Source of the DNA: Rhodotorula mucilaginosa
Lineage: Eukaryota; Basidiomycota; Microbotryomycetes; Sporidiobolales; Sporidiobolaceae
DNA length: 64,000 nucleotides
Direction: 5' to 3'
Assembly: GCA_034406715.1 (NCBI GenBank)
Contig: CP137868.1
Coordinates: 434,001-498,000, forward strand
Positions 21,979-32,880 of the stretch are shown one piece after another; position 1 is the first letter of the stretch, and the number at the start of each line of letters is the position of its first letter. The notes beneath the pieces are model-generated. The model had not been told where the DNA came from, did not search any database, and saw only the letters and a program-made list of their open reading frames with translations. Position numbers and translations under genes: made by a program.

Positions 21979-24076
21979 CTAGGCGTAACGGGCGAGCATG
22001 TCTCCGAGCTGTCCGATCCGGGGATGAAGCACAAGAAAGTTGGCGTCAGCCATAAGTCGCCCATCTCGAGCAGGGGGCTCGGTCAACCGCGGTGAGAAGA
22101 GAAACAGAAACAGAAAACTCACCCTCATCGCTCCCGTCCTGATCGCGTTCTGGACATCGCTAAGATCATCAATCCCAGCAGCGTCCATGACCTGCCTGAC
22201 GGCGTCGCGCGCCGACGCTTCGAGGTTGCCGAACCCGTTGGCCGAGAGGATCGATTCCTCCATCTGCGCATTGTGCTGCTGCGCCATGTCGTCCTCGTCG
22301 CGACCAAAGTACATGCTGCGCACGCGGGAGGGCGTTGTTTGAACCATTCGTCAGCAAGTCGGTCGGGTCGAGGAGGAGGAGACGAATCGCGGAAAAGGAA
22401 GAGCGGGGGACCTACTTGCTCGAGATGGCGCTCGCGCCCTGGAAGCCTTGCAAGCGCGCCTGCGCCTCGCGCGAGGCGTTGGCGTCGTACGATCCCGTCT
22501 GGTGGTACATATCAGACGAGATCCCCTTCTGGTTCCCGAACGTCTTGCGCGCATAGTCCGTCTCCTCTGCGGACGAGGAGGCGGGCGTCGTGGCAGTCAG
22601 TTCCCCGTTTGCTAAGCGCACCGACTGGGAGGTATCCCGAGCAAACAAAGGGATCAAACGCAAAAGGGGAGAGAAGACTGACCAGGTTCGACATAGCCAC
22701 TCGCGGCACGCTCGGCCGCCTTCTTCCTCGCGGCCGCCTCCTTGGCGGCCTGTTCGCCCCCGACGCCCATCACCTGCCCGAACCCGAGCTTCCGGACTCC
22801 CATCCCGAGCCGGTCCATGTCGCCGCTGTCCTTCTTGGCTTCGAGCGCAGCGGCCTGAGACGCGAGGCGCGACGGCGCTCCTCCTCCTCCCGTCTTGCTG
22901 CTCGCGCCGCCTGCTCCGGATCCGGAGGCAACACCCGCCGAAGAGTTGCCGTTCCTGGACGCGGCGGCAGCGGCTGCTGCTGCTTGCTCTTCCTCCTCCT
23001 TGCGACGGTCGTACCCCAACCGCTTGATCCGTTCCTCCTCCTCGCGCGCCTTCCGTTCCGCCTCTTCAAAGTTGATCGCGGCGCCCTTCTTGACGCCCAA
23101 TTTGCCCGCTCCTCCCAGTTTGCTGACTCGCATGGGCCCTGTTGTTGCGGCCGCCCCGGTCGCGGCGGCGCCGGACGCTGACGAAGTCGAGGTGGAAGAG
23201 GTGGTGGTGCGAGTCGCGCCGAGCGTTCTCGGTCGAGAAGCTGCGGTCGTGGCGGCGGCGGCGCCTGAAGAGGTGGTGGACCTCAGCGAGGAAGAAGTGA
23301 CGGTCCGCGGAGCCTGGGCCGCGGGAGGAGTCGAGAGGAGGGTCCCGCCCGGGGTGGAAGGCCGCGAGCCGCCAAAGCCGACGACGGGCGGGGTCCGGAC
23401 GAGGGCCGGAGAGGCGGCGTTCGAAGTCGGCCTCGAGGACGACGCCGAGGCGGACGACGAGGGCGGGGCGTCCCACGTGTCGAAAAAGTCTGCTCCTGCT
23501 CCTCCCGGGGTTTCGCCGGCGTCGGGCGAGAGGGCGGCTGCGGCTGCGGGGAGGTTGGCGCCTTCGACGACGACGCGGTCTTTGCCAAAGAGGCGTTCGT
23601 CCTCTTGGATCTTGCGGTTCAGTTCCTCGCGGTAGAGTTGGGCGGCGCGGGACGAGTACTTTTCCTTGACGTCGCTGTGACTGGCCGAGAGGCTCGTTGC
23701 GGCTGCGCCTGCGCCCGGGTGGCGGGCGAGAAAGTCGAGAAAGTTTTGGTTGCCGCCGCACTTCATGGCGCGGAGTTGGTTCCAGTGCCAGATGTCGAGG
23801 TTGGTGGACCTGACAAAGGTGACGTGCACGCCTGCGTTGCGGTGGGCCGAGGAGCAGTCGAGGCAGATGTAGACGCCGTACGTGACGGAAGCCCAGGTCG
23901 GGTTCCTCGAGCGGCAGTCGATGCAGGACTGTGTGCGTGGGTGTGCATCAGGGGGTGTGAGTGAGAGGGTGCTGTGGGAGGGTCATAAGGGAGGGCGGGC
24001 TGGGGCTGACCTTGTTGGCCTTTTGCTGGCGCAAGACTGCAAAGATGGCATCGCGCTCCCTCGACGTCGCAGACAT
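21979..24076 (-). CDS. GLO3: ArfGAP, Glo3/ArfGAP2-3 type
   Basis: Stimulates GTP hydrolysis on Arf1 during COPI coat function at the Golgi. The N-terminus [20 protein letters not shown] leads into the ArfGAP zinc finger [20 protein letters not shown] followed directly by CLDC (C-x2-C-x16-C-x2-C), then [20 protein letters not shown] with the catalytic Arg, and [20 protein letters not shown]. The middle is Ala/Ser/Thr-rich and disordered. A helical region [20 protein letters not shown] follows, and then Glo3-motif-like repeats near the C-terminus ([28 protein letters not shown]...). The last exon reads LGDMLARYA with TAG at 21979-21981. The G-x-S-S-x-M/Y-F pattern favours Glo3 over Gcs1. It shares a 141-bp intergenic region with the divergent ENT3. 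Confidence 0.9.
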
Positions 24077-24217
24077 GCTCGCGTGGCAGTCGAGCGTGTA
24101 GCGTGAGTGGGAGAGACGCGACCCGAGAGACGAGACGCGTCGATCGAGGCGAGTCGAGTCTCTCGGCTTTCCACTCGCACGCACGCACACGCACACACGT
24201 AGAGTAGAGTAGCAGGA
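24077..24217. promoter_or_regulatory. Very short divergent promoter, GLO3 / ENT3
   Basis: Only 141 bases separate the two ATGs. It contains a CACACG-type alternating stretch (about 24178-24200). The two products both act in Golgi/endosome coats, so co-regulation is plausible but inferred. Confidence 0.6.
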
Positions 24218-26021
24218 ATGGACTGGCTCGCGAGTCAGGTCGACACCCTCGCCAAACAGGCTTCCGTCCGTCTCTGTCCCTTTGACTGGTGTCACCTCCC
24301 TCCCCTCCCCACCGCTGACCCACCGCACGCACCCACCTACAGGAGCTCACGGTGTACGATATAAAGTCGGCCTACAACAAGGCAAAGGCCTACGCTCTCA
24401 ACCTCACCGAGTACGAGACCAAAGTCCACGAGGCGACCAACGACGAACCGTGGGGCGCGAGTTCGACCTTGATGCAGGACATTGCCCAGGCCACCTTCAA
24501 CTTCCAGCTCTTCAACGAGATCATGCCCTGCATCTACGCCCGCTTCACCGACAAGGAAGCCCGCCAGTGGCGACAGATCTACAAGGCCCTCGTCTTGCTC
24601 GAGTACCTCGTCAAGAACGGCTCGGAGCGCGTCGTCGACGACGCCCGCGGCAACCTCGCCGTCATCCGCGTCCTCCGCAGCTTCCACTACATCGACGAGA
24701 ACGGCAAGGACCAAGGCATCAACGTCAGGAACCGCGCCAAGGAGATTGCAGACCTCTTGAACGACCTCGACCGCGTCCGCCAGGAACGCAGAAAGGCCAA
24801 AGCCAACCGCGCCAAATACACCGGTGTCAGCTCGGACGGCTTCCGTCAAGGCGGTTCGTCGTCGGGCTCGGGGGGCGCCGGTAGCAGGTACGGCGGGTTC
24901 GGGTCCGACTCGTTCTACGCCGGCTCCGGTCCCTCGTCAAACTCGGGAGGTCACTCGAGTCAGTCGCCTCCCCCCCTCTCTTTTGCGCCTTTGTCTCGTC
25001 TGACATATCTTATCCGCTTCCCAAAGTGAGCGGCGGCGGCGGCTTCTCGGACGCGCAGCCGACCGCGGGCGATTTCGAAGAGTACGACGCCGGCGACGAC
25101 GAAGACCTCGACGTCCGGCGGAGCGCAAACTCGGCCACGACGCGCCACAGCTCGGCGCCACGTAACGGTAACGGTCACTCTGCAGCGTCGGCGTCTTCTG
25201 CATCTCGGACGGCTCGACTCGCCGGAGGAGGAGGGTCGGGCACCTCCCGCTCCAACAACTCGGGATCGGCAGCCGCTGCCGCTCCGCCTCCACCCGCACC
25301 CAAGCAACCCGAAGTGAACCTCTTTGACTTTGACGACGACGACGCGACCACCACCACCCCCATCGGCGCGGGCGCTCTCGGCTCGACCCCTCTCCCGACT
25401 CCACCGCCGAAATTCTCGGCCACGATGCCGGCGCCGGTGTCCGTCGCGGCGGCAGACGACGACTTTGACGACTTCCAATCGGCGACTCCTCCCCCCGTCG
25501 TCAAGCCACAGCAGCAGCAGCAGAACGTATTTTCGATGCTGCAGCCGCAACAACCACCTGCCATTCCCGCCGCCGCCGCTTCATCTTCGTTCGGTCAGCC
25601 GTTGCAGGCCGTCGCTGCGCGACCACTCCAACCCGCCCCCATGGGCATGCGTGCTCCGTCGGCGCAAACTACCGCGACTCTCGGCGGCGGCGGAGGGGGA
25701 GGAGCAGCAGCTCGGCCCGCACCACAACAAGCAGCGACGGGAGGATCCGCCAAGCCCGCCGCCGCCGCCGCCGCCGCAGACTTCTCCGACCTCTTCGACA
25801 TGTTTGGCGGCTCTTCTTCTTCTTCTGCTTCATCGTCCGCCGCAGCCCCCGCCGCGACGAACGGAGCGCTTGCGCCTCAAAAGCAGAGCTTGGCGGCGAT
25901 TGCGGCGCAAAAGCGACAGGATCAGTTGTTTGCTTCGTCTTCGTCCAAGCCGGCGGCGGCGGCGGCGAGCATGAGCAACGCTGGCAACGGCGGTGGAGAT
26001 GGGTGGGATAGCCTCCTCTAG
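24218..26021 (+). CDS. ENT3: Epsin-like ENTH-domain clathrin adaptor (Ent3/epsinR type)
   Basis: Ent3-type epsins bind PI(3,5)P2/PI4P membranes and gamma-ear adaptors at the TGN/endosome. ATG at 24218 gives MDWLASQVDTLAKQ. After one intron the ENTH domain reads ELTVYDIKSAYNKAKAYALN, EATNDEPWGASSTLMQDIAQ, FNEIMPCIYARFTDKEARQW, YKALVLLEYLVKNGSERVVD and SFHYIDENGKDQGINVRNRA, ending in VRQERRKAKANRAKY. The long tail is Ala/Ser/Gly/Pro-rich with poly-Ala, poly-Gly and poly-Gln runs. It has acidic DFDD motifs: VNLFDFDDDDA and DDDFDDFQSA, the latter like gamma-ear (GAE) binding motifs. FSDLFDMFGG lies near the C-terminus. TAG is at 26019-26021. The ENTH sequence resembles epsinR/Ent3 more than endocytic Ent1/2, and no ubiquitin-interacting motif is visible. 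Confidence 0.9.
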
Positions 26022-26315
26022 ATGAGGTGGGCGAACCGGTCAGTCGCGCCGGTCTCTAGCTGGTCTCTCTCGTTTCCCCGTCCATCTTTTGTGTGCATTA
26101 TTCTGGTCCTCGCCCTCTCGCTCCCTTGTCCTCCTCCTTGAGGGGTCCGCCGGAGCAGCCCCTCTTTTTGTCTAGCAAGTTTGTTCTTTCCAGAGCTGTG
26201 CATCTCGTTACCATTTTTTTCTTTCACGAACTTTCTGAGCATCTCGCTGCGCGAGGGAGGAGAGCTCCAAAAGCCCAGAGCCCAGAGCTTGTATCTATTG
26301 GCTCAGCGAGATCTT

Positions 26316-29129
26316 CTACGACGGAACTTTGACGAGCGCCTCTTCCTCGAGCCAAGTCATCCACGACTTGAGGTACTCGCTGCCCTTGCTGACCGTCTCT
26401 GAATCCCCGACGACGACGAGATGCCGCCGCGGGCGAGTCATCGAGACGTTGAGGCGGCGCAGTTCCCGCAGGAAACCGACTTCGCCCTGCGCACGAGTGA
26501 AGAGTCAGATGTGCGGGCGAGCTCAGCCGGCGGTCTCTGCCGACCTCCCGGAGACGTACCTCCTCGTTGCTTCGGACCAGACTGATGATCACAACATCTG
26601 CAAGATCGAATGCGCCGCGTTAACCACTGAACGGGCGTGCCACTCGTATCGAACGCAGCGCGTCGCGAACAAACTCACCATTCTCTCGACCCTGACAACT
26701 GTCAACCGAGTTGACCTCGATCTCGGGATATTGCGGGTGGACGGAAGAAGCAATCAGGACGACTTGGCTGTTGTACGGCGAAATGATTGAAATCGAGGTC
26801 GGAGGAACGCTCGCCGAAATCTGCGCAACAGTGACCGTATCAGGATGCCAGTCGAGAAGCTCACGGAGACTACATCTCGACCTACCAGAGTGCCGACGTA
26901 TTTCTGGACGATGCTGTAGGAAGGCGCTGAGGGTCAGACGCGCCGAAGTCATGCTAGGCGGTTCGAGCGGTGAGGCGTACTCGGCTTCGTTCTCGTTACT
27001 CTTCGATTCGGACCCGAACGACCCGTCCTCGGCGGCTCGCTCGTACATGGCCTGCCCGGCAGCTGTTACAAATGGCAGCGCGAGGAAAGTCAGTAACGAG
27101 TTGAGGGACAGCACCCCCAGAGGCAAGTGACGCACTGTCGAAAAAGACGACCGGCTCATCGAGATCTTCATCCGGCTCGACGCCGTCAAGGTCACTCAGC
27201 TTGCGATCTCGCACATCCTCCGCAGGTACCAACTCTCCGTTGTAGAGCGTCTTGCTCGGGAACGAGTTGATCTTGTCGTTGAATCGGTATTGGACCTGGA
27301 GCATCCGTCGCACGGTGGGACCGTGCAGAGCGAGAAGTCGGGAGAAGAGAGTGACTTCGAGATCGGGCGAGAGCGCAAGTTTGTCTTGCTGGGCACCAGG
27401 AACAGTTTGGGTGACCGCCGAATCCGTCGTCCCTTTGCTGGCTTTGGCCGACTTGCTGGACAAGGCTTTCGTTAACCGGTTCGAAGACTTGAGCGTGGGC
27501 GGCAATTGCAAGTGGTCGCCCGCCTACGAGGAAAAGGTCAACATGTCGTCAACGCGCTGTGGCGTATCCCGGGGAGCCAACGTACCAGGATGAGCTTCTT
27601 TCCCTTGAGCACCGGGATCCAGCAGGCGGGCTCAGTCGCTTGGGCCGCTGCAATAGATACAAGCCTCAGGTCAGTTAGCGGAAAGGAAAGCGACCTTCGC
27701 ACAGCAGAGACTCCGTTACCTTCGTCGATGATCACGACGTCGAATTCGAAGCGGTCCAGGGAACGTCCTCCGGCGCTGAAGAGGGTTGTCAGCATGAGAG
27801 ACTCGAGCAGCGCAACTTGTAAGGGGGTGAGCGCACCCGTGCGTCGTTGCCAGGACGAGTTTCGCCTTGGAGACGACCTCTGACACCACGCCTCCCTGAC
27901 GCTTGCGGAACTCTTTCCTCAGTTCCCGCACCTCTTCCCACATCTTTTTCCGCTCCGAGCCTTTCACGCGCGTCTTGCCTGTCCCGTTCCGGAGCTGGTT
28001 CTCCAAGGTCTCGAGGTCCTTCTTGATGTCGTCGAGGAGCGCGCTCGTGTCCGACGACGCCGATTGCGCATCGAGAGTATGCCGCCCGAGTCCGGCGAGG
28101 ACGCGAGCGGGATGACCTACCCGAGTCAGAGGAATCGGCTGTGAAAAGTTCGGATGAGGTACAGATAGCCGTGCGAGGATGTTGTCGACGGCAAGATTGG
28201 AAGCGCCGCAGACGAGTACGCTCTGTTCTGCGCGCACGCATTGCCGGATGATCTCGACGAGGGTCTGCGTCTTGCCTGCGAGGGTACTCCAGTCAGCCGA
28301 ATAATATCGATGAGCTCGCACTCTGACCAAACACACCTGTCCCGGGAGGACCCCAAATAAGCGCAACCTCCTCGCTCGAAAGCGCAAAGTCGACCGCTTC
28401 CTTCTGCGAATCATTCAGATTTTCGTCGATAAGCTGCAGCGGGGCGGCATCCGAGCGCTTCTGGACTGTTGGCTTCTGCTGGCCGAGGAGGACCGATAGC
28501 AGCGGAGACAGCGGCTCGGCGGCCTCGAGTTTCCGGAGGGCACGGCGAAGGAAGAACTCTTGCCGGACAAAGGTCGTCGGGTTTGCCACCTTGATACTGT
28601 TCACCCGGCGTGCTTCTTTGTCAGCGACTAGCTTTTTGACTCCTGGCCTGCAGTCCGAAGCCCACATTTGGATACGTTCCGGCAGGACAAAGTCGTCGGG
28701 AGGTTCATCGACGGCGAGGACGATTTTGGTCGACGTCGTCTTGTATACGACCCCATCCATCCCGTCCTCTTCCTGTACCTTCCCTTTCCCCTTGTCATCC
28801 TTGCTGGCAGCCTTCGCCGCTTTCCGCCCGGATCCTCCTGCTGCACCCTGCTGCTTGAGTCTCGCCAAATCTCCCGGCCGAAAGTCGTGCGGAGGAAACG
28901 CCGACGAGGTGTGGTACGCCGGAGGCCGACTCAGCTCGATCAGAAGTCTGCCGCCGAGTCCGACGGACGTCTGTCCGCTCAGGTTGCCGAGCGCGAGACC
29001 GCTACGCTCGAGAACCGAAGTTGGCGCATTCGAGAGGAGCAGCGACGATTCCGACTCTTCGGCGGCGCGCTCTTTCTGTACGAGCTCGAGGAGGCGTTCG
29101 AGAAACTCGGCAGGCGGTGTAGCAGCCAT
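26316..29129 (-). CDS. HCS1: Superfamily 1 (Upf1-like) helicase, Hcs1/IGHMBP2
   Basis: Homologue of yeast DNA helicase A and human IGHMBP2/SMUBP-2, an ATP-dependent 5'-3' helicase linked to replication and translation. Order: N-terminal AATPPAEFLERLLELVQKER, beta-barrel region with LIELSRPPAYHTS and FRPGDLARLK, helicase motif I ALIWGPPGTG|KTQTLVEI (an intron lies between the two halves), motif Ia VLVCGASNLAVDNILARL, motif II FDVVIIDE|AAQATEP (again intron-split), motif III LVGDPKQLPPTL, MLQVQYRFNDKINSFPSKTL (motif IV region), IISPYNSQV, VNSVDSCQGREN (motif V) and ELRRLNVSMTRPRRHLVVVG (motif VI). It ends VKVPS, with TAG at 26316-26318. I see no R3H or AN1 zinc-finger tail, so it is closer to Hcs1 than to human IGHMBP2. 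Confidence 0.92.
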
Positions 29130-29380
29130 AGCGAGCTCTCCGGCAGTGTGAGAGTGCGAGACGGGAGAGTTTGAGGCAGACAACTTTGCACCGCCTCTCT
29201 CCGTCATCGCTCGTTCGCATGCGGAAGAAGCGAATGACTCTGTAGATAGCCCCGACACCTTCCGGATCGACCATGAACCCGGAGCGGCTCTCATCTGATC
29301 CGCGAGGCAGAACGCGGTCGAAATCGTCTTCTTTCCACAGGGTTGACACGTTTATCTCCGAGGTTGCGGCAACGAGCTTC

Positions 29381-32300
29381 TCAGTACGGCCGCGGAGGCG
29401 GCTGCGGAGGTCCCGACCCGTACTGTGGATACTGCTGCTGCTGGGAGTAGCTCGGCTGCGGTGGTCGGGAAGGGGGTGGTGGCGGTCCGCCCGCCGGTTG
29501 GCCGTACTGCCCGGGATGACCATACCCCGAAGATTGGTACGAGACCGGTTGAGGTGGCGGCGGCAGGTAGCTCGACTGGGTGACGGGCTGAGGCGGAGCA
29601 GGGAACGAGGCTTGTCGGGCAGGCTGGCCATACGAGGATACGTTTGAGGGCGCCGGAGAGGGGTAAGAAGGCTGCCCGCTGCCGTAGCTCGGGTACGACG
29701 GTTGCACAGGTGGGATGGGCGGAGCAGTCGGGTATGACGGCGCAGGCGAATATGCCGACGAGGAAGAGTAGCTCGATTGCTGCGGCGCAGGAGGCCGTGC
29801 GTATTGCGAATGCGCCGACGGTTGCTCAGGCGGCGGCGACGAAAGCGAGAATGCCCCGGTCGACGGGAACGAGCCGTACGGGTTAGACGGAGGCGGCGAA
29901 CTTGCCGAGGAAGGGTACGAGATGGGCTGGCTGTAGTTCGAGGGAGACGGCACTGAGGGAGGCGGTGATCTCGCGCCGCCCAGCCCCAAGTTCAAGGATC
30001 CCATGGCGCGATCGAGTCCGCTGGGTCCTGAAGCGGCCGACGGACCGCTCGCGCCGTCCTCGAGCCGCTGCTTGATCTCGGCCTCGGCAGCCATGCGCTC
30101 TCGCTCACTCGTGCGCATGGAGATCCAGCCGTTGACCTGCTGCTGCAACCCGTCGACGAGGTCGTTCAGGTCCTGATAGAAGTGAAGACCTCTCTCGAGC
30201 GCCGTTCGGACGTCCCCGTACGCTTGTGCAGCTCGTCCCAGACGAGTGATGAGGTCGCGCTTTTTGCGCTCGGCATCTGCCCATTGGCCTTGGACCTGTC
30301 GAGCCTTCGAGCTCTCGGTCAGCGTCTTGAAGCCGTTGTTGACATCGGCGAGAGCGGATTGCTGGGCTTGAAGCGTCTGAGTCAAGCGCTGCTGGTGCGG
30401 GCGGAACTTTTCCAGCTCGGTCGCAAAGAGAGCGGGTTGCGCGTCGGCCGATCCCTTGCGGTTGAGGATCAGAATGTGCGAGATGTCGTCCGTTTGGACC
30501 TGCGGGGGGGCGCCGGAAACGGGCGTGAGTCGATGAGATTTCCCCCAGCTGCACAGCCGGAGCCCACTGCTCACCTTCTCCTTGAGATCGCGCAAAGTCT
30601 CTGCGCGCTCCTTCTTGATCTTGTTCAACCGAGACAGTGCGTCCGAAACGACTTCGACCCTCTTCTTCGTCTCGGTCTCGTCGTCGTCGCCCAAGTCCGA
30701 GTCGAGCAAGTTCGCCTGAGTCGCGCCTCCCGATCCGATCGCCTCGACAAAGATCCGCTCGAGCGCCTGACCGCTGGGGTCTGCCAGCACGCCCGCATCG
30801 CCTCGGATACTTTCCCAGAGGGCTTGCGCCTGCGCATCGGAGCCGGCGGCTTGTTCGAGCGATTCGCGGTGCGAGCGCAGGTCCTGACGGAACGAGCGGG
30901 TTCCGCTCGAACTGGGCTGCTGCGCCCACAAGTGACCGTACTTTGTTCGGGGGGCCTCGCATTCGCGCGACTCCGAGTCGAGATCCTGTGCGATCGCGTC
31001 GAGGTGCCGTCCTGCCTGCTCCTTCAACGATCCGAGACGGCGGAACAGGTCTTCGACGCGACCGTTCGCCTCGCCGTGGCGGACCTCGTCAGCCCACCCG
31101 CGGACCTGAGGACCCGGGTCGGCGAGTGACGCCTGGGCCGCCGCGCCTGCCTGGAACCGAGCCAAGCTCGCTGGCAGGCCCATGTATTCGAGCGCCGATG
31201 CGAGTTCCTCGTCCGCGAGTTCGACCCGCTCTGCCTCAGCTCGGACGAGCTTGGCCTTCTCCTCCGAGTACATGGACGCACTCTCGTGAACGCTCAGCGG
31301 GACGAGCTTCTGGAAGAGATCCGGCCCGACCAGTTTCTGGACGTCCGGCGCGGCGTAGACATCATGAATCGGAATCGGCTCGGCGATGGGCTTGCCCTTG
31401 TCGATCGGGGGTAAAGAGGCCTCGGAGGGTACGACCTCGTTGTAGACGATGTCGTTGTCTTTCTGAGCCTTTGCGTGCGTCTCCGTGACGAGTGCGAGGT
31501 GGGCCTTGACGAGCTCGGCAATCGCGACCGGAGCATCAGCCTGCAACGAGCTGGCGGCCGAGGTCGTCGAGAAAGTCGACGTGAAGAGCTGCGCAAGGCG
31601 ATTGGCCTCCTTGGCGAGGTTCTCGGCGACTTGGAGGTGGGCGAGAGCTTCGCCGTATTTGCCGGCGTTCGTGTCGGCGGTCGACCGGTGGTAGTGAGCG
31701 AGCGAGCCAAAGTACTTGGCTTTGGCCTGTGGTGTGTGCGCTCCGGTCAGCTGATTGTCTGCTGCAGGAGTACAGGAGAGAAAAGTGCCTGACCTGGATC
31801 AGAAGGCTCCATTCGCGGAGGAAGACACCCTTGGTGTGCCACTCTTTGACGTCTTCAACAAGCGCCGCGTATGCACTCGAGACCTGCATGCACAGTTTGC
31901 TTCTCAAACCTGCGCTCTTGCCCGTCGCCGGCCCCATCGTCTCGACAAAGACCTCGGACGCCTGGGCGACCATCAACCCGACGAGGAGTTTGACGACTTC
32001 CTTGCTCAGGTCGGTCGAAGGCGCGTGGAGGAAGTTTTCGTTGATATAGACAAACATGCCGGCGGCGCAGCGGAACGAGTGGAACGCTCGCTTGAGGCCT
32101 TCGGGACCGGAGCGGGGGGAAGACGCGGCGAGGGACGAGAGCGTCGCGCCGATGTTGAAGATGACGGACGCCTTCTCGTACGCGAGTGACTGCTGAGAAA
32201 TCTTGACATTCGTAAAGGCGTCGCTCCTGTTGGATTGTCGTCAGGTGGCGATCGTTACACAACGTAGCAATCTTTGCTCAACTCACCAGGGGAACGGGAC

Positions 32301-32631
32301 CCTCAACTCGGGAAATCGGAGCTCGAGCAGCTCAAGCTGACCAAAGTACTTGTAAAGCAAGTCCCTCGCTGTCGTGTCTGAGCCCGCCGAGCCGCGAAGA
32401 GCGTCCTGCCTCGCTCGGTTCAAGGCTCCGAGTTCCTCGTTGTAGGCGTCGGGCGATTCGGAGTAGGTCTTGGCGATCACAGACTTGAGCGCAGGCGCGA
32501 AATCGACATCCTGCGTGACCTTTTTCGGCACTGTGTGGTCGATTGGGATCAGCCAGACCGAACGACGGATGACGAGGCTTCGTGATCGCAGATGGGAACG
32601 GACCAAAGATGAGAGGGGAAGGAAGCGACAT
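29381..32631 (-). CDS. BRO1: BRO1/ALIX-family ESCRT-associated protein
   Basis: Bro1-domain proteins bind ESCRT-III Snf7 and act in multivesicular-body sorting. Exon 1 (ATG 32629-32631) gives MSLPSPLIF. After an intron come [32 protein letters not shown]-type sequence, [44 protein letters not shown] and [20 protein letters not shown], the Bro1 banana domain. The V-domain follows ([26 protein letters not shown]-like helices, [17 protein letters not shown]). The C-terminal roughly 230 residues are Pro/Ser/Tyr/Gln-rich, ending PPQPPPRPY. The pro-rich tail favours Bro1/ALIX over Rim20/PalA, but both families share the first two domains, so paralog assignment is moderate. TGA is at 29381-29383. 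Confidence 0.88.
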
Positions 32632-32880
32632 GCTGCAGTCGCTGCACCGCTCTCCGTTCCTCTGCCGACTCTCAGCTCAGCAGCTTGAGGGAGAAGCAGT
32701 CGGACGGTGACGAGGCCGCAAAGCGGGGCGGCACTCGAGACGGCCTTTGCGCCTCCCCTCCGGCTCTCGACGCCCTCTCACTGAGGCTGCGTCGATCTGC
32801 CAGCACGTCTTTACCAGATGTACGGATTTGACAGATTCTTACTATTCTACATCACAAAGAAAACACCACTGTCCTCCACC

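Noticed and set aside
29381-32631. Assignment as PalA/Rim20 pH-signalling protein
   Set aside because: Possible, since the Bro1 and V domains are shared, but the long Pro/Tyr-rich tail fits Bro1/ALIX better.
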